DNA from: Chrysochromulina tobinii
Taxonomy: Eukaryota > Haptophyta > Prymnesiales > Chrysochromulinaceae
Direction: 5' to 3'
DNA: 17,573 nucleotides
NCBI GenBank assembly: GCA_001275005.1
Contig: JWZX01002351.1
Location: forward strand, 1-17,573
Position numbers and translations under genes: made by a program. Below, one piece after another: positions 1 through 8,424 of the stretch. The notes beneath the pieces were generated by a model. It saw nothing but the letters and a program-made list of their open reading frames with translations, made no database searches and was not told where the DNA came from. Each line of letters begins with the position of its first letter. Within the stretch, counting starts at the first letter, position 1.

Positions 1-299
1 AGCGACGACACATTTCGCTGTGCTCGGGGGCAGAGCGTTTCGTTGGGATGGTGTGTTACGTTGGGTTGGTGTGTGGGACCTTCCTAGTATCCGGATACTT
101 GTACATGTAACACGAAACATGCACATGTAAGATCGGCTTTGAATGTGAATATAAAATTGGGAGGGTGACAATCGTGCAGGCTGTTTTTTCACGCACAGTA
201 CGTGGTCGTTCGAGAGTTTTTGCCGAAACCCTTCGCCGACATCGAACGCCGAGATTGAACAGTTGATTGAACAGTTGATTGAACGCAGCACTGTACGTG
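1..299. other. Upstream region of the YeeE/YedE gene
   Basis: No gene is supported here. The stretch is less GC-rich than the neighbouring gene. It contains one TACATGTA (102-109), a second ACATGTAA (123-130) and, just before the start codon, a 12-base tandem repeat listed separately. It probably holds the promoter and 5' untranslated region of the gene starting at 300. No TATA box is obvious. The long minus-strand frame through here is an antisense shadow of the transporter gene. Confidence 0.5.
253..284 (+). repeat. 12-bp tandem repeat (AGTTGATTGAAC), about 2.7 copies
   Basis: Two full AGTTGATTGAAC units (261-272 and 273-284) follow a partial GATTGAAC (253-260). The array ends 15 bases before the ATG at 300, so it lies in the probable 5' leader. 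Its role is unknown, and replication slippage is the simplest origin. Confidence 0.8.
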
Positions 300-1277
300 A
301 TGTCGACCTTCCGACCCCTCGAAGCCGTCATCGGCGGCCTCTTTGTTGGGGCTGCATGCGGTGTGTACATGCTCTTCTCTGGCCGTATTGCCGGCTGCTC
401 GGGCTCTCTCAAAGCCATCCTCCTCGGCCCCCGCGAGACCACCAAGATTGCCTTCACTGGCGGCCTGCTCGCAGGCGGCGCCCTCATGAAGGTGTTGCTG
501 CCTTCAAACTTTTCGGCTCCGCCAGCTCCCTCGCTCCTGCTCGCATTTGCGGGCTTGGCCACCGGCATCGGCACTGCGCTTGCGAATGGGTGCACCAGCG
601 GCCACGGCCTGTGCGGCCTCTCGCGCTTCTCCTTTCGCTCTCTCGTGGCGGTGCCGACCTTCATGGTGGCCGCCATCATCACCACGACGATTGCCAGCGG
701 CGGTACGGTCGGTGCCTTCCTGCCCATCGGAGTTACACCGGCCGCGACCACCGGACTCGCCGCACAGCTCGCCGGCGGCCTGGCGCTCGCGCTCGCCGCC
801 GGCATCGCACTCCTCCCAGCAAAGTCGACTGCCAGGGAGGTCTACTTGGGACTGTGGAGCGGCGGATGCTTCGCGATCGGGCTCTCCATCGGCGGCATGG
901 TGCGCCCGAGCGCCGTCACGGGCGCGCTCGGTCCCGCCGCCTTCGACGGCACGCTCTGGGTTCTGTTCTGCACAGCGCTCGCCACGACCTTCGTGTCCTT
1001 CCGGGTCGCCGCGCGCGTCGGCGTTCGAGAGGCGACCGTGTGGGGCGCCGCGTCGCCCCCTCCTGTCGACCGCGCGCTGCTGCTCGGGTCGGTCATTTTT
1101 GGCATCGGATGGGGCGCGGGCGGCCTGTGCCCCGGCCCGCTGCTCGTTGTAGTTGGCGCCGCTCCGGGGGCGCCCGGCCTGCTGCTTGTGCTGCTTACAG
1201 TGTCGCTCGGAATGGTGCTCAGCGATGTCGTGCTCCGCAAGGCTGTACTCGGCAAGGCTGTGCTCGGCAAGGGCTGA
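300..1277 (+). CDS. YeeE/YedE family (DUF395) sulfur-transport membrane protein
   Basis: This is a 325-residue polytopic membrane protein of the YeeE/YedE (Pfam Sulf_transp) family, whose characterised bacterial members (TsuA) take up thiosulfate. What is seen: hydrophobic Gly/Ala-rich helices throughout and a two-repeat organisation with the family signatures RIAGCSG (Cys33), NGCTSGHGLCGLS (Cys98, Cys105) and GWGAGGLCPGP (Cys277). The three regularly spaced Cys positions correspond in kind to the Cys residues that pass thiosulfate through TsuA; this is family knowledge, not tested here. The ATG at 300 is chosen because the extra seven codons upstream begin with TTG inside a tandem repeat. 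There is no intron, and the length is typical of two-domain bacterial forms. It probably sits in the plasma or an organelle membrane, but no clear targeting peptide is visible. The likely substrate is thiosulfate or another small sulfur compound. Confidence 0.88.
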   Translation: MSTFRPLEAVIGGLFVGAACGVYMLFSGRIAGCSGSLKAILLGPRETTKIAFTGGLLAGGALMKVLLPSNFSAPPAPSLLLAFAGLATGIGTALANGCTSGHGLCGLSRFSFRSLVAVPTFMVAAIITTTIASGGTVGAFLPIGVTPAATTGLAAQLAGGLALALAAGIALLPAKSTAREVYLGLWSGGCFAIGLSIGGMVRPSAVTGALGPAAFDGTLWVLFCTALATTFVSFRVAARVGVREATVWGAASPPPVDRALLLGSVIFGIGWGAGGLCPGPLLVVVGAAPGAPGLLLVLLTVSLGMVLSDVVLRKAVLGKAVLGKG

Positions 1278-1983
1278 TGCCGATCGGCCTGACGCCGGAC
1301 TCAGTCCGCTGCTCGGCAGGTAGTATGAGCTGGTGAAACCCCGGACCGGACCGGACACGCGACACTCACCACGCAGAGTCGAGTGTGACGTGGGGTGTAG
1401 ACGCCGCCGTGGCCGACGCCCGCGTGAGTGAATCTGAATCGATGAAATCTCGCCTCAAGGCAGGCATCTCTCGCATCCGAAACATGTAACGGGCTAGTGG
1501 GTGAGATGGACATGGCTCATGGGTGGTGTGCACTGTACGCGACTACATCTTTCAGCCGTACATGGTATACAAGTGCCCGGGCGAATGGGTCCGTAGTTCG
1601 GTGATGTCGTCGTGAATTCTAGGAAGTGCGGGGTTCGTGTTTAAATCTGATATTTTCTGATCGTTTCATATTACGAAGAGCGGCTTTCGTTTTTTCAGGT
1701 TATAAAAAATTGAAATGCCTTCGGCAATCATAGCGTACTAGAGAACATTCAAATTATTACATAGTTAGTTACAATAAGTACTTTGTTAAACTTCAAGATC
1801 AAGTAGTCGACCCACACGCAAGCCGCGACGACCACACGACCTGACTCCGGCCACCTGTGCGCGAAATTGCAAATTCGACCACGTCGGCGCCTGACGCACG
1901 CACGTCGGCCGAGCCACGACCGCGCCCTGACGGTGCCAGCACATGCGGTTGGGCCGGAGTGAAGAGTAGTCAATTCACAGCCA
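1278..1983. other. Intergenic, AT-richer, no gene seen
   Basis: About 700 bases separate the transporter stop from the ASCH gene. No frame has convincing coding character. The segment around 1640-1800 is distinctly AT-rich (runs such as TATAAAAAATTG near 1700) and could be the 3' end of the first gene plus the promoter of the second. An ACATGTAA lies at 1482-1489. I see no RNA gene. Confidence 0.5.
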
Positions 1984-2070
1984 ATGTTTGTAATCACATC
2001 TCCTTCCGCCTTTATTCCCGCTCTCCGCTCCCCCTCCTGCGCTGCCTCCGACGTTGCCGGGTCCGCAAAG

Positions 2071-3477
2071 ATGACGGAGTTCAAGCACGGACGATCCGAG
2101 TGGATCTTCGGAGAGGCCGCCCTAGGCGGCAGACCGGAGGACGGCATCGAAAACAGGGGGCTCGGCGTTGTAGCACAGAATTGGATCCGATGCGGTGACC
2201 GTATCTTTGAGAGTCCGCTGCTCGCGTGCTCCAAGCAGCACGACTCCGTGCGTGACGAGCACATTAGCACAGTGATCCATGGCCACGCATGCTGCGCGTC
2301 CGGCGCCGGCTCTCGCCGTGGTGGCCGTGGTGGCCGCGGCGGTCGTGGTGGTAGGGGCACCGGCCGGGGCGGTCGTGGCATAGGCACTGTGCACGCTATG
2401 CCGGACGCACGCGCGATAGCAGCGCTTGCCATGCGCCACACTCTGATGGCTGCGTCAGGAGCAGACGAGATCCGTGCTGCCATCGTGGCAGCATCCGAAC
2501 TAGATGAACCCTCACTGCTGCGTCCGATCGACGCAGCGCATGAACGCCTCTTTGAGTTGAGTATGCTGGCCAAGCGCGGACCTCCAGAGGCAATCGCCCA
2601 GATCGCGCACTCTCAGATGCGACTAGATTCCGATCTGCTGATCGATGGTGCGCCACCCTCGACTGCTCTTGCTGCTGTCCAGTCATCAGAGGCACCCGCG
2701 GCGCTTCCTCCTGCGTCATTGCTGGCGCCTGCACCCGTTCTGATGCCAGCGCCTCCGTGCACGCCGCCGCTATCGCTTCCGCCGTCGTCGCTTCCGCCAC
2801 CATCGCTGCCGCCCTCGGACGGGCCCTCCACAGTAGGAGGGCATGCGGCCTCGTCGGGCAGGTGGCCTCCGCTGCCCTTGCCGTCGTCGCCCCGGCCGCC
2901 TCCGCCCCGGCCGTCATCGCCCCAGCCGGCACCGCCTCGGCCGCGGCCGCCGTCGCTCCGACCGCCGCCGTCGCAGGCGCCGCCCGTCTTCTGCCTCTCG
3001 CTCATGCAGCCGTACGCCGGGCTCCTCCTCAACGGTCACAAGACTCTCGAGACCCGATCGGGCTCCGAGTGCGCGCGCATGCTCGCCCAACTCGAAGGCC
3101 GGCCTCTCTACTTGCATGTCGGTCGGAAGCCCTGGCCTGCGGCTCGGGGCGGCACCAGCGCCTGGTGCGCGTGCGTACCGCCCGAGGCGAGGGTCCCATC
3201 GCGCGCAGTGGCGCCCCCGCATCTCGGTGACGTGCGCGGCTGCATCGCCGGTGTCATGATCGTCGGTGCCACGCACCCAACAGAAGTGTGGGCAGAGCGT
3301 TTAGGCTGGACGAGGGTCGAGGAACTGGCGCTCGTACCACGCCAGATGATACCGCGCTTTGCAACGGCTATCTCCTCTGCGCGCTGGCTGCGCGCGCCCA
3401 TCCCACACGTACCGACGGGCGGGGGGGTCTACCAGCTCCTCGAGCTCAATCAAATGCAGGTGCTCGCGTCGCTCTGA
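2071..3477 (+). CDS. RGG-box and proline-rich protein with C-terminal EOLA-like ASCH domain
   Basis: A 468-residue mosaic protein. Residues 306-468 (FCLSLMQPYAGLLLNGHKTLETR and onward) match the start of the EOLA1/EOLA2 type of ASCH (PUA-like) domain: a QPYAG..LNG.KT.ETR strand-helix, then a GRPLYLHVG segment and a closing GGVYQLLEL strand. ASCH domains are small barrels related to RNA-binding PUA folds. Residues 82-104 form an RGG box (repeated RGG/RG), typical of RNA-binding proteins. Residues about 209-304 are proline/serine-rich linker. Residues 29-52 resemble the opening strand of a SET domain but nothing of SET follows. An upstream in-frame ATG at 1984 would add 29 residues. I prefer 2071 because it has A at -3 while 1984 has C at -3 and T at +4. 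The likely role is RNA binding; no enzymatic activity is claimed. It could be multi-exon at its 5' end. Confidence 0.7.
   Translation: MTEFKHGRSEWIFGEAALGGRPEDGIENRGLGVVAQNWIRCGDRIFESPLLACSKQHDSVRDEHISTVIHGHACCASGAGSRRGGRGGRGGRGGRGTGRGGRGIGTVHAMPDARAIAALAMRHTLMAASGADEIRAAIVAASELDEPSLLRPIDAAHERLFELSMLAKRGPPEAIAQIAHSQMRLDSDLLIDGAPPSTALAAVQSSEAPAALPPASLLAPAPVLMPAPPCTPPLSLPPSSLPPPSLPPSDGPSTVGGHAASSGRWPPLPLPSSPRPPPPRPSSPQPAPPRPRPPSLRPPPSQAPPVFCLSLMQPYAGLLLNGHKTLETRSGSECARMLAQLEGRPLYLHVGRKPWPAARGGTSAWCACVPPEARVPSRAVAPPHLGDVRGCIAGVMIVGATHPTEVWAERLGWTRVEELALVPRQMIPRFATAISSARWLRAPIPHVPTGGGVYQLLELNQMQVLASL
2311..2384 (+). repeat. RGG-coding triplet-rich repeat
   Basis: Imperfect repeats of CGTGGTGGC/CGCGGCGGT encode successive Arg-Gly-Gly units inside the ASCH protein. 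Synonymous codon variation between units suggests the peptide pattern is kept by selection rather than by recent slippage. This is inference from inspection only. Confidence 0.7.
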
Positions 3478-4316
3478 CCGTGGCGGCCGCATCACGATGC
3501 GTCGGAGGTGCCAGGGGGCAGGGGGGCAGCCGTGCTTGCCGCCGTTTCGAGCGTCGAGCCGCCGTTGCCCAGTCACACCCGATACTGTACTGTACCGAGA
3601 GGCGATACATGTAGCATCAATCAAATCTCGAGTGTGCATGCATCTTGCGTTGCATGAAGCATGATGCAACCATGATAGTGATAGTCCACACAAAGGACCG
3701 AACTGTTCCTGTTTGTACTGTACTGTAGCGGACCCTATACGCCTACTCTTAGATCGTCCTCGACGAATTTTTTAATTCTCGCGGGTGTCCGTCGGACTCG
3801 AGCGTCGAGGATAACGTCGATGGAGCGGATTGGAGGTCATGTGCTGAGGAGAGACCGACCTCACTAGCGAAATTGAGTAGCCCGAGCGAGCGAGTACTCA
3901 GTACTTGTGTTGACCGAGGGGAGCGGAGCCGTCCGTCGAGACGGTGGTGGAGTGAGCGTGGGGGGACCGCGAAGAAACTGAAACTGAAACTGAAAACTGG
4001 AGGTCATCTGCAGACGTGTCCACACCCACACGACTCACGTACGCGTCTCCGTCTCGGTAAAAAAAGTTAGAGCCGCGGCGGGCAAGGCTGTGTATGCAGT
4101 TTTGTATAGCGGCCAGTCGACCGCTGCCACTGACCAAATGGATGGTGTGTGAATCGTAGTGTGAAAGATTCCGCGAAACAGTCTTCTAACTACTGAACGT
4201 CGGGGCTAAGTTTATCCTACATGTACATAGTACAGTCTAGAGTCTTCCCCCTCTTTCTCCCCTCTTTTTCTCTTTTTTTATTATCGTTCCACCAGCACCG
4301 GAAAAAAGCCATCCGA
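3478..4316. other. Intergenic region and 5' leader of the glycosyltransferase gene
   Basis: No coding frame is convincing. The region has repeated CTGTACTGTA-type strings (about 3584-3595 and 3716-3727), TACATGTA at 3606-3613 and 4218-4225, a GAAACT tandem repeat (3974-3998), and a strong pyrimidine tract (about 4246-4290) ending in TTCCACCAG at 4295. That last element resembles a 3' splice site, so a 5'-UTR intron ending at 4295, 21 bases before the ATG at 4317, is possible. Confidence 0.5.
3974..3998 (+). repeat. GAAACT short tandem repeat
   Basis: Three perfect GAAACT units (3974-3991) are followed by a degenerate GAAAACT. It lies in intergenic DNA and has no recognised role. Confidence 0.8.
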
Positions 4317-6950
4317 ATGACCGATTCGGTGGTGGATACACCCTCTATGGAGAACATGGCCGCGGATGCCATCACCATAGACGTCATAAACGTCAGCGCA
4401 CTGAGCTCTTCCGACGTCATCGTCGTCCTCGAGCTCCAGACCGCCGGCTCGTCTTGGACGCAAGTCTCCAAGTCACGCTACGACGCCAGCAAGAGAACCT
4501 GGACCTCGCTCACCCTTCCGATCGCGAGCCTTTCTTCCAAGGAGTCTGGCGTTTTTATGCGCTTCGTCGCGAAACGAGCGCTCGTGGGATTTCCCTTCGG
4601 GACGGCACGGCTCTCCTTTGGCGATCTGCTCGCACAGCCTTCTCACCATCTTCTCATCCAGGACGCTCTGGGCAACCCGACGTTCGTGGGCTCGCCAATG
4701 GTGCCATGCGAGGTGACCGTGGCTGCCTCCGCCGCATCGCTACAGCGGAACGGGTACGTGGTACCGCAACCACTCGCCCCGCGCACTTTCCCGAGGCATC
4801 TGTTCATCATGACGCGTGGCACGCGGGGCGACGTGCAGCCGTTTGTCGCACTTGCCAAGGGCCTGGCCAACACGCATGGCTGGCTCGTCACGATCTGCAC
4901 GGAGCTCTATTGGCGCGAGTTCGTGCTGTCCGAGGTCGCTGAGCTGCGCGCGGGCGCCGTCCGCTTCTTGCCCAGCGGTGGGGATTCGCACGCAATGACA
5001 GACATTTGGCTCATGCGGCAGGTGATGCAGAGTCAATTTGAGAATGTACAAGCATTTATCAACGGTGCTGCCGAGTGGGGATTCTTCAACTCGGTGCCAG
5101 TCTTCGTGTACCAGCTTCAGCGGCTGCAGGCGAGCGCGCAGCCCGTCGACCTGCTCGTCTGTTCCTTCACGACTCCGGGCATTGCGATGCTCTGTTCCGA
5201 AGTCTGCTCGGTGCCCATGGTCAACTTTTGTATGCAGCCGGGTGTCATCCCGACGAGCGACCCGGCCGCTGACCCGAGGCTCTTCAAGACGCAGGCGGTC
5301 ATGGCCTTCTGCAAGCAGAGCCTCGAGTCGGTGGTGGCGCCACTCTTCAGTCCGAGCCTAGGGGCTCCCATCAGTTTGGCCAATTTGCGTCGCCAGCTGG
5401 GGTTGCATGCGGTGGACGTAGGCGCGTGGTCCACTCTCGTCGCGCAGCGTGTGCCGATCATCATCCCGATGCACCCAAGCACCTTCACGCGGCCGGCTGA
5501 CTGGGGCGAGCACGTGGTGTGCACCGACTTCATCTTCCTACGTGGGCTCAAGGGCGCCCGGCAGGAAGATGAAACCACCGCCTTTGTCGCCCAGGCGCGC
5601 CACGCTGGACGCAAGTTGTGCCTGATGACCTTCTCCTCGATGCCCGTCAGTCGTGGCGCGATGCTGCGGGTGGCGCTCAAGATGATCGAAGAGAGCAAGC
5701 AACCACTCGCGGTGCTCTACGTAGGCAGGCTGCATCACGAGGTGATGGGGCTCAGCACGGCGCTTGCGGCGCAGCTCGCCCGGTGCACGATGCAGGGTGC
5801 CTTCCTCGAGGTGGACAAGGCAGACTTTGGAGCACTGTTCCCACAGATGGACGCGCTGATCGTGCACGGCGGGCTCGGTACCACCGTCGAGGCGCTTCGG
5901 GCGCGCAAGCCGGTGGCCGTGACGGGCATCCTGATGATGGACCAACTCTTCTGGGGCCAAGTGTGCGCGGCAAAGGGTGTCGGCCCGCCACCGTCGACGA
6001 TCGATGAGTTTGAAAAGGGGTGCGTCGAATTCATTGATGCCGCGCTCGACCCTACCTCTTCGTACGTGCGGGCCGCGGCGGCACTCTCCTTCGGCGACGT
6101 CGAGGACGACGGCGTCGTAACCAATGTGAGGTTCATCGCGCAGCTCCTCGAGAGTGGCACACTCAAGCCGATCAGAACGGCGCCCCCAGAGCCGAACGTC
6201 TTGGTTCGTGCCATGAGCGGCGTCTTTGATGTCTTCAATGACGTGTTCAAGCCGGGCCCGACGAAGGAGGAGCTTGCGGCGGCCGAGGCGGCAGCCAAGT
6301 TGGCGGCCGAGATGGTCGAGGCGGCGAAGCAAACGAAGCAGAAGGACGAGGCCGAGGCGGCGGCGGCCAAGGCGGCGGCCAAGGCGGCGGCCAAGTCGGC
6401 CCGATTGGCGGAGATGAAGGCGCAGTATGATGAGGTGGATGAGGAGCACCAGCGCCTCGCGTCATCGATGTTGGAGATGGAGCTAGCGAAAGCAGCGGAC
6501 GCAACAGGGCACCGGACGATCCGTGTGCGGCCATGGGAGGCGCTACCCGCCGAGGCGTCCATCGCCGAGGACGCGGCGCCCGCCGCTGCGGCGCCGCTCG
6601 CCGAAGCGCCCGTCGCCACTGCGCCCGTCGCCGAAGCGCCCGTCGCCGAAGCGCCCGTCGCCACTGCGCCCATCGCCGATGCGCCCGTCGCCGAAGCGCC
6701 CGTCGCCACTGCGCCCGTCGCCGATGCGCCCGTCGCCGCTGCGCCGATGGCAGACACCAAGCCCGAAGACGAGGAGGAGGACGACGACGTTGAACACGAT
6801 GCGGCCACTCCCGAGGGCGGCGCCGTCGCGGCAAAGAAGAAGAAGAAGACACCGAGCAAAGATTTAGAGGTGGAGGCGCCCATCACGAGCGGCACCGCCG
6901 ACGTGTTGCACAATCATCCCCTGAGGCATCAGGGCACGTCTCAATCTTGA
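4317..6950 (+). CDS. C2-like plus GT1 sterol-glucosyltransferase-like protein with alanine-rich tail
   Basis: An 877-residue protein in three parts. Residues about 10-145 look like a C2-type beta-sandwich (inferred), which would bind membranes. Residues about 158-620 form a GT-B glycosyltransferase of the family 1 UDP-glucose:sterol 3-beta-glucosyltransferase group (plant UGT80, fungal Atg26): the N-terminal signature GTRGDVQPFVALAKGL (from 168), then HGGLGTT (517-523) and MMDQLFWGQ (Asp542, Gln543), which in the family bind the nucleotide sugar. Residues about 640-730 are Ala/Glu/Lys-rich and probably helical or coiled coil, followed by an 11-unit APVAx repeat, an acidic patch and a Lys run. 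The expected reaction is transfer of glucose from UDP-glucose to a sterol or similar lipid at a membrane; the acceptor is inferred. An in-frame ATG at 4221 would add 32 residues. I reject it because the DNA between is a pyrimidine tract typical of a leader or intron end. No intron is needed within the frame. Confidence 0.85.
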   Translation: MTDSVVDTPSMENMAADAITIDVINVSALSSSDVIVVLELQTAGSSWTQVSKSRYDASKRTWTSLTLPIASLSSKESGVFMRFVAKRALVGFPFGTARLSFGDLLAQPSHHLLIQDALGNPTFVGSPMVPCEVTVAASAASLQRNGYVVPQPLAPRTFPRHLFIMTRGTRGDVQPFVALAKGLANTHGWLVTICTELYWREFVLSEVAELRAGAVRFLPSGGDSHAMTDIWLMRQVMQSQFENVQAFINGAAEWGFFNSVPVFVYQLQRLQASAQPVDLLVCSFTTPGIAMLCSEVCSVPMVNFCMQPGVIPTSDPAADPRLFKTQAVMAFCKQSLESVVAPLFSPSLGAPISLANLRRQLGLHAVDVGAWSTLVAQRVPIIIPMHPSTFTRPADWGEHVVCTDFIFLRGLKGARQEDETTAFVAQARHAGRKLCLMTFSSMPVSRGAMLRVALKMIEESKQPLAVLYVGRLHHEVMGLSTALAAQLARCTMQGAFLEVDKADFGALFPQMDALIVHGGLGTTVEALRARKPVAVTGILMMDQLFWGQVCAAKGVGPPPSTIDEFEKGCVEFIDAALDPTSSYVRAAAALSFGDVEDDGVVTNVRFIAQLLESGTLKPIRTAPPEPNVLVRAMSGVFDVFNDVFKPGPTKEELAAAEAAAKLAAEMVEAAKQTKQKDEAEAAAAKAAAKAAAKSARLAEMKAQYDEVDEEHQRLASSMLEMELAKAADATGHRTIRVRPWEALPAEASIAEDAAPAAAAPLAEAPVATAPVAEAPVAEAPVATAPIADAPVAEAPVATAPVADAPVAAAPMADTKPEDEEEDDDVEHDAATPEGGAVAAKKKKKTPSKDLEVEAPITSGTADVLHNHPLRHQGTSQS
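6591..6755 (+). repeat. 15-bp coding minisatellite, 11 units (APVAx)
   Basis: Eleven consecutive 15-base units, roughly GCGCCCGTCGCCGAA, encode APVAE, APVAT, APVAD and close variants (APLAE, APIAD, APMAD at the edges and middle). It lies in the C-terminal tail of the glycosyltransferase. Units are near-identical at DNA level, so copy number is likely to vary between strains. The peptide should be extended and disordered. Confidence 0.9.
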
Positions 6951-7407
6951 AGCCTAAGGGCACTTTCGGTGAAGGTCTTCTGAAGGCACATTAGACCTTG
7001 ATGCTTTAGACACATCGCAACTCAATTCGCATCCGGTAGACCTCTATGTTCTCCTTTTTCACTGCCACCTTGGACCTTCCCCCGCGCCCGCGGCGGCGCC
7101 ACAGTCACGTCGGCCATAACAGCCGAGCGAGCTCGGTCCACGGTCGTCGGTGCAGGGGTCCGCACGGGTACGGGTTTCTCGCGGGCGGGGCCGTCCGGGC
7201 GACCCGCCACGCCGCGCGGCGAGCACGCGCGGCGCGAGCGCGCGACCGCCGAGCGCCGTCGGGTATCGTATTTGCCGGCGGCGCTCTAATCCGATCGGCC
7301 TAATCATAACGAGTCGTTCCGTTCGGACCGAGAGCCGTCAGCTCGGATACGAACCGCTAACCGAAACGGAGCTCAACGGTCCGTTTTGGTCACCACACCA
7401 CCCGAGC
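6951..7407. other. Intergenic between convergent genes
   Basis: This 457-base gap lies between the glycosyltransferase stop and the stop of the minus-strand methyltransferase, so it should contain two 3' ends. It contains GC-rich sequence around 7080-7260 and several short inverted repeats near 7320-7390 (for example ACGGA/TCCGT at 7366-7384), which could help 3'-end formation. The small frames here have compositional bias but no family signature, and I do not call a gene. Confidence 0.5.
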
Positions 7408-8424
7408 TCACCCGCCGCCCTTTCTCACGCTGACCATGTACACGCGGCCGGCTGTCATACGTGCAACGACCGTGTAGCCCCTCGCCACCAGCTTGGCATC
7501 AATTGCCTTGTGCAGGCAATTGACCGGCTCCCCCCCACGAAAAACGCGGCACTCAGCCTTCAAGCCAATTGTGAGGAGGGTAATGGAGCTCGTCATGCCC
7601 GGCCAGACCATATCTTGCGCCACGTCGTGGAAGGCCAGCGTCGTGCACGCCGCCTCGCCGCCGCCTCCTCTCCAGATGAGCTCGAGATTTCCCAGGCCAC
7701 CAGACCGGGCATGGTGCGCTGCGGTGCTCACGTTGAGCATGTGGGGGAGGGCGCGCTCCAACTCGAGCGCGTTGTGCACCGAGTCCGAGAAGATGACCTC
7801 GAAGGGCGTGACCGCGGGGAAGGATGTGGCCAGCGTCACCGTCACGAAGCGCAGCAGGCCGGCTGCCGCGAGGTTGCTCACTAGCGTCCCCAGCTGGCCG
7901 CCGGCGCCACTCACGTAGGGCGCCACAGCCTTGTTGTACTCTCTCTCATCCATCAGCTGATTATTTGCGCTCGTGCGCTCGTTGTTAATGTAGAGAGCGT
8001 AACCAGAGACGTTGCTACCATCGGTGCGAGTGTAGGTCTCGTACTTCCAGTAGTGCGGGTAGCTGAAGATGTCGGCGTTGGCACGAAGTGGGAAGGCATC
8101 CATCGTGAGGAAGGTGCGCGCTGGGTTGCCGGCCTGTTCGGCGTCGCGCATGCCGGCAGCGAAAGCAAGAGTCGATGCGCCGAGGAAGGGGCCTTGCTCG
8201 GCCACGGCGCCCGTGCTGTGCCTTGCCAGCAGGTAAAAAACACAAGTCTCAGGCCCGTGGGTCCATGCATGCATACGGATGCCGGCAGCGGTTTGCGACG
8301 CGGCTGCGGCTCTGCAGGCATGCGGCTCAGAGACCTTGGCGGCGATGCGCTCCAGCAACGGGACTGACTGACAGCAACGAGGCATGATGAGGACCGCGGT
8401 CAACAAGCAGGTGGAGCTCCTCAT
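7408..8424 (-). CDS. Class I SAM methyltransferase-fold protein (Methyltransf_24-like)
   Basis: A 338-residue protein. The visible Rossmann methyltransferase landmarks are: motif I-like GAVAEQGPFLGASTLAFAAG (residues 72-91, with Glu76 and the GxxxGxST loop); an acidic end of strand 2 at TMDAFPL (Asp109); a strand-4 stretch EVIFSDSVHNALELE (Asp214, His217) leading to a helix; and LAFHDVAQDMVWP (His266, Asp267). This order matches the Methyltransf_24 group, in which a similar GPFLGxST...D.F...D..H......HD layout is common. N-terminal residues 1-20 are weakly hydrophobic with Cys residues and might be a signal sequence; Met14 is an alternative start. The substrate is unknown. It is divergent from the FkbM gene to its right, 1.5 kb away. 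The start codon is an ATG with A at -3. The frame is open with no intron. Confidence 0.68.
   Translation of the reverse strand: MRSSTCLLTAVLIMPRCCQSVPLLERIAAKVSEPHACRAAAASQTAAGIRMHAWTHGPETCVFYLLARHSTGAVAEQGPFLGASTLAFAAGMRDAEQAGNPARTFLTMDAFPLRANADIFSYPHYWKYETYTRTDGSNVSGYALYINNERTSANNQLMDEREYNKAVAPYVSGAGGQLGTLVSNLAAAGLLRFVTVTLATSFPAVTPFEVIFSDSVHNALELERALPHMLNVSTAAHHARSGGLGNLELIWRGGGGEAACTTLAFHDVAQDMVWPGMTSSITLLTIGLKAECRVFRGGEPVNCLHKAIDAKLVARGYTVVARMTAGRVYMVSVRKGGG

Noticed and set aside
56-1358. Long minus-strand frames and alternative plus-strand frames over the transporter gene
   Set aside because: They are Arg/Ala/Pro-rich, lack family motifs, and overlap a frame with clear YeeE/YedE signatures. 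They are open only because the DNA is GC-rich.
2122-2439. Small minus-strand frame rich in Ala/Thr opposite the RGG box
   Set aside because: Its composition is simply the complement of RGG codons.
5538-6913. Two long minus-strand frames (303 and 392 residues) opposite the glycosyltransferase
   Set aside because: One is Arg/Leu/His-rich and the other Ser/Ala-rich, mirroring the coding repeats on the plus strand, with no motifs. Treated as antisense shadows.
7046-7307. Two short frames on opposite strands in the gap after the glycosyltransferase
   Set aside because: Arg-rich on both strands, no motif, and located where two 3' ends converge.
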